DNA of 64,000 nucleotides from Burkholderia anthina (GTDB taxonomy: Bacteria; Pseudomonadota; Gammaproteobacteria; Burkholderiales; Burkholderiaceae): contig NZ_CABVLY010000006.1 of NCBI RefSeq assembly GCF_902498995.1, forward strand, positions 215,809 through 279,808, read 5' to 3'. Positions 1 through 7,103 of this stretch are shown here, piece after piece. The notes under the pieces are model-generated. The model was given only the letters and a program-made list of their open reading frames with translations, ran no database searches and had not been told where the DNA came from. Numbering within the stretch: the stretch's first letter is position 1; every line of letters starts with the position of its first letter. Made by a program: the position numbers and the translations under genes.

Positions 1-1014
1 GAGTGCGGGATCGTATTGGTTAACGACCAGCCGCACGCGGTCGACATCAACACCCGTATCGCGCAACCCGGTGAGCAGATCGGCCGCCGATACGATCGAT
101 GCAACGCCCTGATCGCAGACCAGCCACGCCTCGTCGGCAGAGGCCGCGATCTGCGCGACGAACTCGTGGTTCGAGAAACCGCCGAGATCGACAACCTGCT
201 GATCGAAGAATGCGCGAAACCGGTTCAGCAGCCCGACGCATGCCGCATACGATACGTCGCGCAGGCCGCCGAGATCGGCCGGCAGCGTCGTCAGTGCGAC
301 ACCGCTCGAGTGACGGGTCAAGGCGGTGTTCACGAAAGTCCGGTCGATACGGCGCAGGTTGTGCACCGCGTCGACGAAATGAAATTCGCAACGCGTGTTC
401 AGGAACAGCGCACCATCGCCCGCCGGCAGCCCCAGATCGACGAGCGCGGTTTGACGGCCGACCGCCGCGCCGCCAGCCGGCACGGCGTCCGTCCCGGTAA
501 CGGCGGCATGCTTCTGCAACCAGACGGCGAGGTTCGCGGCGAGCGTACTCACGCCCATGCCGGCGCGTGCACCGAGCAACGTAACGAGCTTGCCGTGGCG
601 ACTGACCGGTTCGCCGACGTGCGCAAGCAACCCGCGCGTCGTATGCAGCGCATCTTCGGCGGATGCGGATACATCGATAAAGTCGCGTACACCGGCGCGC
701 AACGCGGCGAGCGTGCTCTCCGGCTGCGCGAGCGAACCGAGCGCAACGACCGGCAGCCCTGGATACGACGCGCGCACCGCAGCGGCGGCGGCGCTCGCCG
801 CCGCACTTCCTTCCGAAAAATCGATGAATACGAGCGCCGGATTGAGGCCCGTGATGCGCTGAGCAAGCGCACCGGGCTCAAGCGACGCAGCCTCCACCGC
901 GCCGGCCGACACGAGCGTATCTGCCAGCCAGCGGACGTGCCTGTCCTGCGACGACGCGCAAACGAAATAGTCGGTCACGGCGGGTTCACACAATGATTCG
1001 GTTCGCGCGTTCAT
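1..1014 (-). CDS. cpaE: TadZ/CpaE-like pilus assembly ATPase (partial, C-terminus off the left edge)
   Basis: The reading frame is open from an ATG at 1014 to the window edge (338 codons, no stop). An N-terminal receiver-like half is followed around residues 140-165 by a MinD/ParA-type nucleotide-binding segment with a deviant P-loop (GARAGMGVST), in which the P-loop lysine is replaced; CpaE/TadZ proteins commonly carry such variants. These proteins mark the pole or site where the Tad secretion machine assembles at the inner membrane. It lies 60 bp downstream of cpaC in the same orientation, as in other Tad loci. The remaining machine genes (cpaF, tadB, tadC) are expected beyond the left edge. 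Confidence 0.88.
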   Translation of the reverse strand, partial: MNARTESLCEPAVTDYFVCASSQDRHVRWLADTLVSAGAVEAASLEPGALAQRITGLNPALVFIDFSEGSAAASAAAAAVRASYPGLPVVALGSLAQPESTLAALRAGVRDFIDVSASAEDALHTTRGLLAHVGEPVSRHGKLVTLLGARAGMGVSTLAANLAVWLQKHAAVTGTDAVPAGGAAVGRQTALVDLGLPAGDGALFLNTRCEFHFVDAVHNLRRIDRTFVNTALTRHSSGVALTTLPADLGGLRDVSYAACVGLLNRFRAFFDQQVVDLGGFSNHEFVAQIAASADEAWLVCDQGVASIVSAADLLTGLRDTGVDVDRVRLVVNQYDPAL

Positions 1015-1074
1015 GTCGAACACCCCCGATTACGCAAGGCGTGACGATGCGCCGCAACGCGCAACGCTTCGCCT

Positions 1075-2436
1075 TCACTTCGAAAACCCCGGAGCAGCAT
1101 CCGGCGACGCCACGCCACCTAGATACGATCTCCAGACCGGCCCATCGTGCTGCTCGGACAGTTCGCCCGGCGTCGACGGCAACACGGCGCCCTTCGCGAT
1201 CGGCGCGACGAGATGCGGCGTCACGATGATCAGCAATTCCTTGTCGTTCTGCTGATAGTTCAGATTCTTGAAGAACGCGCCGATGATCGGCAAGTCGCCG
1301 AGCAGCGGCACCTTGCTTACGTTCGACATCGTTTGACGGTCGATCAGGCCGCCGATCACGAAGCTCTCGCCATCGCCGAGTTCGACCGTCGTGTCCGCGC
1401 GGCGCGTCGTGATGCCCGGCACCGCGACACCGCTGATCGTCACGCTGTTCACGAAATCGAGCTGGCTCGACTCCGGCGCGACCTTCAGCGCGATGCGATT
1501 CGGATTCAGCACCGTCGGGGTCAGCGTGAGCCCGACGCCGTACTGCTTCCACTGAATCGCGGTCGAGCCGAGCCCTTGAGGCGATGGCACCGGAATCTCG
1601 CCGCCCGCGAGGAAGCTCGCGCTCTGGCCGGACAGCGCGACGAGGGTCGGCTCCGCGAGCACGCGCGCAAGATTGTTCGCTTCGAGCAGCGACAGATCGG
1701 CGAAGATGCCGCGCCCGCCGGCGTTCACGATCAGATTGAATGCTGACGCCACGGGCGCGCCGAGCGTTGGCAAATATGACGATGAACCTGGGCTCGATGA
1801 CGAGCCCGAACTCGCACCGGAACCCGATCCACCGCTGTACGACTGCACGCCGCCCGGCGCAAACGAACCGAACGAAAAGCCGTTGCTCTGCTTGAAGAAG
1901 TTGAATCCGACCTGCTTGAGCACCGAGCGACTGAATTCGACGACGCGCACGTCGACCTGCACGACGTTCTTGCCGGTGACCGTCGAGCGATCGATCACCG
2001 CGCCCTTCGCACTCGTGTTCTTGCCGACGTCGACCGCGCGCTGATGGGCGTCGAGCGATGTCGAAGTTCCTCGCAGCACCGACGTCCCGCCATAGACATT
2101 CACGCGCGGCGTGCCGCCATCGAGTACCGCTTGCGCAGCCGCGTCGACGACTTCGACGTTCCAGATCTCGGGCTCATCGCGACCGCGCACCCACAGCATC
2201 ACGTTGGTCGCACCCGCCGCCTTCGCAGTCAGGAGCACGGAGCCGGAACGGCTTCCTTTCATGAGCAGCACGTCGGCGATGGCCGGATCGCCGACTGCAA
2301 CCCGCTGCAACGCACGGCCGGCCGAAATCTGGCGTTGTGCACCAACCGCGAGTTCGATCGTGCCGGCAGCCGAGGCAAACGATGCGAACGTCATGGTCCA
2401 GATAGCCATCGCGAATGCAATCAGTGTGTTTTTCAT
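1075..2436 (-). CDS. cpaC: Tad pilus secretin CpaC/RcpA
   Basis: This 453-residue protein has a cleavable signal peptide ending near ASAAG, an N-terminal pilus/secretin N0-like region (about residues 25-100, with a VGDPAIADV-type motif), a Gly/Ser-rich linker around 200-225, and a C-terminal secretin domain (about 230-430) with characteristic VPLLGDLPIIGAFF and KELLIIVTPHLV motifs. It should form the outer-membrane channel through which the Flp pilus exits. It lies between cpaB and cpaE. The family assignment is firm; oligomeric state and location are inferred from the family. Confidence 0.95.
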   Translation of the reverse strand: MKNTLIAFAMAIWTMTFASFASAAGTIELAVGAQRQISAGRALQRVAVGDPAIADVLLMKGSRSGSVLLTAKAAGATNVMLWVRGRDEPEIWNVEVVDAAAQAVLDGGTPRVNVYGGTSVLRGTSTSLDAHQRAVDVGKNTSAKGAVIDRSTVTGKNVVQVDVRVVEFSRSVLKQVGFNFFKQSNGFSFGSFAPGGVQSYSGGSGSGASSGSSSSPGSSSYLPTLGAPVASAFNLIVNAGGRGIFADLSLLEANNLARVLAEPTLVALSGQSASFLAGGEIPVPSPQGLGSTAIQWKQYGVGLTLTPTVLNPNRIALKVAPESSQLDFVNSVTISGVAVPGITTRRADTTVELGDGESFVIGGLIDRQTMSNVSKVPLLGDLPIIGAFFKNLNYQQNDKELLIIVTPHLVAPIAKGAVLPSTPGELSEQHDGPVWRSYLGGVASPDAAPGFSK

Positions 2437-2504
2437 CGTTTGGAAGGCCGTTGCGCGACCCTTTTAATCTGTTTTTGCTGAATATCGATGACCGTCGATA
2501 CCGC

Positions 2505-3431
2505 TCAATACGCGACCGTTTCCGACCGGCCGCCACGGATAATCTCGATGCCTCCTCCACCGTTCGGCCGCCCCCCCGGAGGCAAACGAGACGGCAGCGG
2601 CGGCACGTTCACGTTGGCCGTCTGACTTCTCTGCGTGCCGGAAAGCTGTTGCAGTGACACGCCGGCTGCGGCGAGCGCCGACGGCGACAGCTTGTTATCC
2701 GTGCGCACCGCGACGGTCTGCGCCGCGAGTTCATCGTCGCGCGGATTGCGCAATGCAAGCGTGAGCCGACCGCTCGCCTCGCCGAGCGTCAACGCGTCGA
2801 CCTGCGCGGTCGGCACCGACAGCACCGCGATGCGTACATTGGTCGGTTGTCCGTTGCTGCCGTTTGCGTTGCTGCCGCTATCGTGATCGGGTGTCGCGTC
2901 GCCGAATGACAGCAGGCGCACCTTCGACAGCAAAAGCCGCGCTTGCGTCTGCGATACCTCACCGTCGAACATCGCCCCGCCGCCTTCGCGCTTCAGGTTG
3001 AGAAACACGTCGACATAATTGCCAGGACGCAGCCGATTGCCGACCGCATTGGTTTCGTCGACACGGATCGCAACCGCGCGTTCGCCCGGCTGCACGTCCT
3101 CGGCGAGCCCCGATACCAGCCCTCCCGCGACAACCGGCGCCGACGCCGGAATGTCCTTGTTCGGGATGCGGCCGACGAGCAACGACGGATCGCTGAACGC
3201 CCCGATCGGTACCGGCGACGCAGGCTGCATCTTCAGCGCATCGGCGGCAATCGGCTGGCCGGCAGGCAATGTTCGCGCCGCAATCACGACGGGCACCGGG
3301 TTGGCGGCAATGGTCGGCTGCGCCGGTGCCGCGCTCGGCGTGCTGCGCCCGAGCATCCACGCGTAGATACCGAGCAAAACAGCGATCGCAATCAGCAGCC
3401 CGGCGATGATCTTCGTTAAGTTGTTGGCCAT
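2505..3431 (-). CDS. cpaB: Flp pilus assembly protein CpaB/RcpC
   Basis: The 308-residue product has one N-terminal membrane anchor (residues 5-26). A SAF-like domain follows (VVIAARTLPAGQPIAADAL, about 48-66), then the RcpC/CpaB core with RVDETNAVGNRLRPGNYVDV. The C-terminal 50 residues are Gly/Pro-rich. CpaB is a periplasmic component that acts with the secretin in Tad systems. The start at 3431 gives a proper anchor sequence. It is separated from cpaC by about 70 bp and follows tadE by 93 bp, consistent with one transcript running leftwards. Confidence 0.94.
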   Translation of the reverse strand: MANNLTKIIAGLLIAIAVLLGIYAWMLGRSTPSAAPAQPTIAANPVPVVIAARTLPAGQPIAADALKMQPASPVPIGAFSDPSLLVGRIPNKDIPASAPVVAGGLVSGLAEDVQPGERAVAIRVDETNAVGNRLRPGNYVDVFLNLKREGGGAMFDGEVSQTQARLLLSKVRLLSFGDATPDHDSGSNANGSNGQPTNVRIAVLSVPTAQVDALTLGEASGRLTLALRNPRDDELAAQTVAVRTDNKLSPSALAAAGVSLQQLSGTQRSQTANVNVPPLPSRLPPGGRPNGGGGIEIIRGGRSETVAY

Positions 3432-3524
3432 GTTGTTGTATGGATGCCGGAATGAAAGTCCGAGTCAATCTCTCTGGTCACGTGCTTCTGGTGTCGGCGT
3501 GTCCGTCGCACCACGATGCGCCTC

Positions 3525-3980
3525 TCACAAAATGGACTGCGGAATTTGTACGATCGCGGTGCTCGTCAACGGCTGATTCACCACGCTCCCTAGGAGCGGG
3601 ATATACGTCATCCACGATTCCGGCGAGTAACTCACCGTGACCGAGAGGCAATACAGCGACGGCGGATTCGGCGGCTGCGACGGATCGTAACTGCAACGCG
3701 GTGCCACCACCTGCGGCGGGCTGATATTCAGCCAGCCCAGGACGTTTTGCGTGGTAGTCGTCGCGTTCGCAATGCGGGCAGTCATCGTAGGGGCGTAGCT
3801 CAATCCAGCCCTGGCCCCCTCGCTGGCAGCCAGCGTCAGGCTCTGCTGAATCACGAAAATCATCCCGAAACTGATGATCGAATAGGCAATCACGAAGAAC
3901 AGCGGAAACACCATTGCAAACTCGACCGCCGTCGCACCACGCTGCCACCTGTACCCGCGCCGTTGTTTCTGTCGTTTCAT
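3525..3980 (-). CDS. tadE: TadE-like minor pseudopilin
   Basis: The start at 3980 overlaps the stop of the prepilin peptidase gene by four bases (ATGA), indicating translational coupling, and leaves a short basic leader before the TadE motif. The 151-residue product carries the diagnostic RGATAVEFAMVFPLFFVIAY segment (residues about 14-33), with the processed glycine and glutamate+5 of pseudopilins, followed by one transmembrane helix. The rest is a periplasmic domain. TadE proteins are minor pilins needed for Flp pilus biogenesis. The same frame extends upstream inside cpaA, but that extension is not pilin-like. Confidence 0.9.
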   Translation of the reverse strand: MKRQKQRRGYRWQRGATAVEFAMVFPLFFVIAYSIISFGMIFVIQQSLTLAASEGARAGLSYAPTMTARIANATTTTQNVLGWLNISPPQVVAPRCSYDPSQPPNPPSLYCLSVTVSYSPESWMTYIPLLGSVVNQPLTSTAIVQIPQSIL

Positions 3981-4477
3981 CGCGCGCCCCCCGTGGCGAC
4001 GAGATAGAAAAGCCATACCGCAGCCGGTATCGCAAGACATGCCGCATAAGGTGTCGCCCGATATCCGCCCAACGTCATCGCAGGCGCGCCCTGCCGCCAC
4101 AGCGCGCCAAGCGACGTGCGCGACAACAGCATCACCGCGAGCGCGTGAATACCAGCAGCCAGACTCGCGACGATCCACAGCCAGAGCAGCGCATGCATTC
4201 CGCACCAGGCGCCGAGCACGGCAAAAACCTTGACGTCCGCTGCACCCATGGCCCGCAGCAGGAAAAACGGAAACAGCCCGATCACTCCAACCAGCATACC
4301 GATCGTTGCCTGAAGCGGAAAAACACCAAATGGATTCGCGTCAAGAAACGCGCCCCCGAGCGCACCGGCCAATCCTGCCAGGACGAGCGAATTCTGAATT
4401 CGACGAAAGCGAATATCGCTGACCGCGACGAATGCCGCCCAGACCAGGAATATTCCACTGAAAATAAGATGTGCCAT
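3977..4477 (-). CDS. cpaA: Tad prepilin peptidase CpaA/TadV (A24 family)
   Basis: The protein is about 166 residues and almost entirely hydrophobic, with around five to six membrane helices. It contains the two aspartates of A24 prepilin peptidases: one in AVSDIRFRRIQN and the second in MGAADVKVFA, which matches the GxGD-type signature of short TadV/CpaA enzymes. It would cleave the leader peptides of the Flp pilin and TadE. The ATG at 4477 (MAHLIF) is chosen; an in-frame ATG 24 bases upstream is possible. It lies between flp and tadE. Confidence 0.92.
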   Translation of the reverse strand: MAHLIFSGIFLVWAAFVAVSDIRFRRIQNSLVLAGLAGALGGAFLDANPFGVFPLQATIGMLVGVIGLFPFFLLRAMGAADVKVFAVLGAWCGMHALLWLWIVASLAAGIHALAVMLLSRTSLGALWRQGAPAMTLGGYRATPYAACLAIPAAVWLFYLVATGGAR

Positions 4478-4579
4478 CGCGCCACAGCCAGCCGCAAGCA
4501 TCGGGACAGGCGGATTGCAAAAGCAATCCGCCCGCTACCGCATCGAGACGACGCTTTACAAAGTAATAAGTCGTCCTCG

Positions 4580-4795
4580 TTATTTAGGCGCGGCCCAGAT
4601 GGCGGTCGTTGAGCAAGCGTCAGCCGTGCGCGTACTCACGCAGGTGCCCAGGTTGGTGAACATATTGCCGAGGCTGCCGCCGATCGACGTAACCCCTGCA
4701 ACGATCGCAACAGCGATCAGACCCGCGATCAACCCATACTCGATCGCGGTAACCCCGTTGTTTTCCTTAAGAAAACGCTTGATGATTGCTTTCAT
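4580..4795 (-). CDS. flp: Flp-type major pilin
   Basis: The 71-residue prepilin has a 14-residue basic leader followed by the Flp cleavage motif G/VTAIEYGLIAGLIAVAIV, with glutamate at +5 and tyrosine at +6 of the mature protein, and a single hydrophobic helix. The C-terminal third contains two cysteines that could form a disulfide. A GAGGAA ribosome-binding site lies seven bases before the ATG at 4795. It is the first gene of the leftward Tad locus, with about 100 bp before cpaA. Flp subunits build adhesive pili used in attachment and biofilm formation. Confidence 0.95.
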   Translation of the reverse strand: MKAIIKRFLKENNGVTAIEYGLIAGLIAVAIVAGVTSIGGSLGNMFTNLGTCVSTRTADACSTTAIWAAPK

Positions 4796-5159
4796 TTTCT
4801 AATTCCTCGTGCCTGTATGTACGTTCTCTGGCCTTTATACGTTCTACATCCCCGCATATCTGGCCACTTGCCCCGAATCGTTCGCTGCAACTGCTATAAC
4901 GACGACTGGGTGCACTTTCTTTATAGGTCGCCCCGAAGAGCACTTCACGTTACTTGATGCAAGTTAACATTCGCGATAGGGATCCTCCTCGAACGTTGTG
5001 TACTGACCCGTACATTTCCTTACACCTGCCCCGAATCTTATATCTGATCCTCTTTAATTTCCAACCCCTTTCAACGATCCGGATCGAAATTTTTTCCCGG
5101 ATGCACAACGTATTTGTACGGCTTTTCGGTACGTTTTTCACATAGGACTTACGATAGGT

Positions 5160-5175
5160 TAGATGTACACATCTA
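5160..5175. promoter_or_regulatory. 16-bp inverted repeat, candidate operator
   Basis: TAGATGT and ACATCTA are perfect 7-bp arms around a 2-bp centre. The symmetry fits a dimeric regulator. It lies 365 bp upstream of flp and 233 bp upstream of the sigma-54 promoter, so either unit could be the target. No matching regulator family is recognised. Confidence 0.4.
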
Positions 5176-5233
5176 GTCCACCAGTAAAATACCGTATCCC
5201 CCGTGAACCGGGCCATCGGGCTTGATGCGCCCA

Positions 5234-5278
5234 GCGTTACGTTGCAAGCGTAACGCCAATGTTGTGACGTTACGTTAC
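5234..5278 (+). promoter_or_regulatory. Candidate upstream activator sites for a sigma-54 activator
   Basis: Two elements are visible: the palindrome GCGTTACG-N7-CGTAACGC (5234-5256, perfect 8-bp arms) and TGTGACGTTACGTTAC (5263-5278). Both carry the GTTACG core. They sit about 130-170 bp upstream of the -24 element of the sigma-54 promoter, a normal distance for a bacterial enhancer-binding protein. The second element recurs, in the same orientation relative to transcription and with 15 of 16 bases identical, upstream of the sigma-54-type promoter at 42397-42412. Confidence 0.6.
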
Positions 5279-5407
5279 AGCGCACCTGAAATCGCTCTCT
5301 TCTGAGCAGACTTAAAAAGATTCAACAATCTTTCAATTTCCATAATTGCCTTTTCCGACAAGGCATTGCCTCGTTTAAAACGTTTGCGGCGCCATCGGCT
5401 ATCGAAA

Positions 5408-5423
5408 TGGCACGACAGTTGCA
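5408..5423 (+). promoter_or_regulatory. Sigma-54 (RpoN) promoter of the collagen-like/TpsB operon
   Basis: TGGCACG-ACAG-TTGCA matches the -24/-12 consensus (TGGCACG-N4-TTGCW) at every defined position, with GG and GC exactly ten bases apart. The predicted start of transcription is near 5434, about 40 bp before the ATG at 5474. Transcription would then need an AAA+ enhancer-binding protein, whose likely sites are at 5234-5278. Confidence 0.85.
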
Positions 5424-5473
5424 GAGTAGACCTCGCATTACTCAACACAACACAGCTTCAATGCGAGGACGAA

Positions 5474-7063
5474 ATGGACACTCTGGTTATCCCTCATGGC
5501 ACGTTCCGGGCGACGATGATCGCGGCCACCGTGGCAGCCATGCTTTCCCTCTCCGCGTGCGGCGGTTCCGGTTCAATCAGCCAGGGGCTCGGCGGCGGCT
5601 CGAGCTCGGGCGGCGGCGATTCCATCTCGACCTCCGACGGCGGCACGTCAGGCAGCACGTCCGGTTCGACGAGTGGCAGCACGTCGGGTAGCACCAGCGG
5701 CTCGACGAGCGGCAGCACGAGTGGCTCGACGAGCGGCACCACCAGCGGAACGACGAGCGGAACGACCAGCGGTACGAGCGGCACGTCGGGTGTGTCGGCG
5801 AACCCGGTAGGAAATGTCCTCGCAAGCGGCAGCAATATCGTCACCAGTCTCGGTGGAACCGTATCGGGCCTCGGCAGCGTCGTCGCCAGCCAGTCGCTAC
5901 CGGGCGTCAACCCGGCCACGACGCAAGCGGCGGGCGGCATCGTGCAGAACGTCGGCGGCGCGGTCACCGCGCTGGGCAATGGCCTCGGCAACGGCCTCGG
6001 GCAACTCGGCGCGGTGAAAGACCCTGTCGGCATCACGGTCGCCAGCACGGGCGGCGTCGTGAACCAGCTCGGCGGTGCGGTCACGCAAACCGGCACTCTG
6101 CTTTCAAGTCTCGGCAGCGGCCCGCTGTCGCCGCTCGCCCCGGTCACGGGCGCCGTCGGCGGCCTCGTGACGACGGTCGGAAACGCCGTGTCGGGCGGCG
6201 GCACCACGCTGACCAACGCGCTGTCGACGGGCCCGATCCAGCAGGTCACGCAAACGGTCAGCTCGGCCATCACGCCGATCACGACGATGATCGGCCAGAC
6301 GACACAGACGGTCGGCACGGCCACGGGCCTCGGCGCCCCCGTCAACACGCTGCTCGGCACGATCGGCAACGGCCTGAACCAGGCAGGCGCGATGATCGCA
6401 TCGACGGGCGGCAACCCAGTCACGACCGGCCTCGGCAACACCGTCTCGTCGACAGGCAACACCGTGAAGGCGGTCGGCGGCCTCCTCACGGGCGGCACCG
6501 GCGGCGTAACCAACCCGCTCGCTCCGCTCACGGGTCTCCTCACGACGGTCTCCGGCACGCTCGGCGGCGCGACAGGCGGCACCAGCGGTGGCCCGCTCGC
6601 GCCCGTCACCGGCCTCGTCTCCACCGTCACCGGCGCACTCGGCGGCGCAACAGGCGGCACCAGCGGTGGTCCGCTCGCGCCCGTCACCGGCCTCGTCTCC
6701 ACCGTCACCGGCGCGCTCGGCGGCGTAGCAGGCGGCACCAGCGGTGGTCCGCTCGCGCCCGTCACCGGCCTCGTCTCTACCGTCACCGGCGCACTCGGCG
6801 GCGCAGCAGGTGGCGGCAGCGGCCCGCTCGCGCCCGTCACGGGCCTGGTGTCGACAGTCACCGGCGCACTCGGCGGCGCGACGAACGGCAGCAGCGCACT
6901 CGCCCCCGTGACTGGCGCGGTTTCCGCGGTCACCAGCACGGTCGGCGTCCCGGCACTCAGCGGCAGCACCGGCACCGGCACGAATGCGGGCTCGGGCTCG
7001 AATCTGCTCTCGCCTGTCACATCGCTGATCGGCGGTCTGCTCGGCGGCACGCACGGCAAGTAA
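5474..7063 (+). CDS. Repeat-rich collagen-like surface lipoprotein (first paralogue)
   Basis: The ATG at 5474 is preceded by GAGGAC. The 529-residue product has a lipoprotein signal peptide with lipobox LSAC (cysteine near residue 28). A low-complexity Gly-Ser-Thr tract follows (about residues 55-105, period four, GSTS/GTTS), then a Gly/Val/Thr-rich body and a C-terminal array of near-identical 26-residue units (PLAPVTGLVSTVTGALGG). It contains almost no charged or aromatic residues. Automatic labels such as 'collagen triple helix' would come from glycine content; the glycines are not in a strict G-X-Y register. It is first in an operon with a close paralogue and a TpsB transporter. A role in adhesion or matrix is inferred only. 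Confidence 0.85.
   Translation: MDTLVIPHGTFRATMIAATVAAMLSLSACGGSGSISQGLGGGSSSGGGDSISTSDGGTSGSTSGSTSGSTSGSTSGSTSGSTSGSTSGTTSGTTSGTTSGTSGTSGVSANPVGNVLASGSNIVTSLGGTVSGLGSVVASQSLPGVNPATTQAAGGIVQNVGGAVTALGNGLGNGLGQLGAVKDPVGITVASTGGVVNQLGGAVTQTGTLLSSLGSGPLSPLAPVTGAVGGLVTTVGNAVSGGGTTLTNALSTGPIQQVTQTVSSAITPITTMIGQTTQTVGTATGLGAPVNTLLGTIGNGLNQAGAMIASTGGNPVTTGLGNTVSSTGNTVKAVGGLLTGGTGGVTNPLAPLTGLLTTVSGTLGGATGGTSGGPLAPVTGLVSTVTGALGGATGGTSGGPLAPVTGLVSTVTGALGGVAGGTSGGPLAPVTGLVSTVTGALGGAAGGGSGPLAPVTGLVSTVTGALGGATNGSSALAPVTGAVSAVTSTVGVPALSGSTGTGTNAGSGSNLLSPVTSLIGGLLGGTHGK
5640..5790 (+). repeat. 12-bp-period repeat encoding Gly-Ser-Thr-Ser units
   Basis: About a dozen tandem 12-bp units (variants of GGCAGCACGTCG / GGCTCGACGAGC) encode GSTS, later GTTS and GTSG. 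The period is a multiple of three, so expansion or contraction would change linker length without breaking the frame. Confidence 0.8.
6587..6900 (+). repeat. Tandem 78-bp repeats in the first collagen-like gene
   Basis: Four to five units carry CCGCTCGC landmarks at 6593, 6671, 6749 and 6824, giving spacings of 78, 78 and 75 bp. Each encodes one PLAPVTGLVSTVTGALGG-type unit of 25-26 residues. The first three units are nearly identical in DNA, suggesting recent duplication or homogenisation. Confidence 0.85.
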
Positions 7064-7103
7064 TCCGACATCCATTCATCGAAAAGACAGCGAGGAGTCC
7101 ATC

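Larger units (their letters stand above)
4796..5473. other. Divergent control region between flp and the collagen-like operon
   Basis: This 678-bp gene-free stretch is clearly more AT-rich than its surroundings and separates two divergent units. It holds a 16-bp inverted repeat at 5160-5175 (TAGATGT-AC-ACATCTA), the GTTACG-type upstream sites at 5234-5278, an AT-rich tract near 5310-5350 and the sigma-54 promoter at 5408-5423. A 111-codon frame exists on the minus strand, but its composition and lack of a ribosome-binding site argue against a gene. No flp promoter could be assigned with confidence. Confidence 0.6.

Noticed and set aside
4950..5285. 111-codon minus-strand frame upstream of flp
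   Set aside because: It spans the activator sites and AT-rich control DNA, has odd composition and no ribosome-binding site.
5494..7071. A 525-codon minus-strand open frame over the first collagen-like gene (and similar ones over the second)
   Set aside because: It mirrors a repeat-rich, GC-biased gene; the predicted protein is Pro/Val/Thr low-complexity with no ribosome-binding site. The plus-strand frame has a signal peptide and lipobox.
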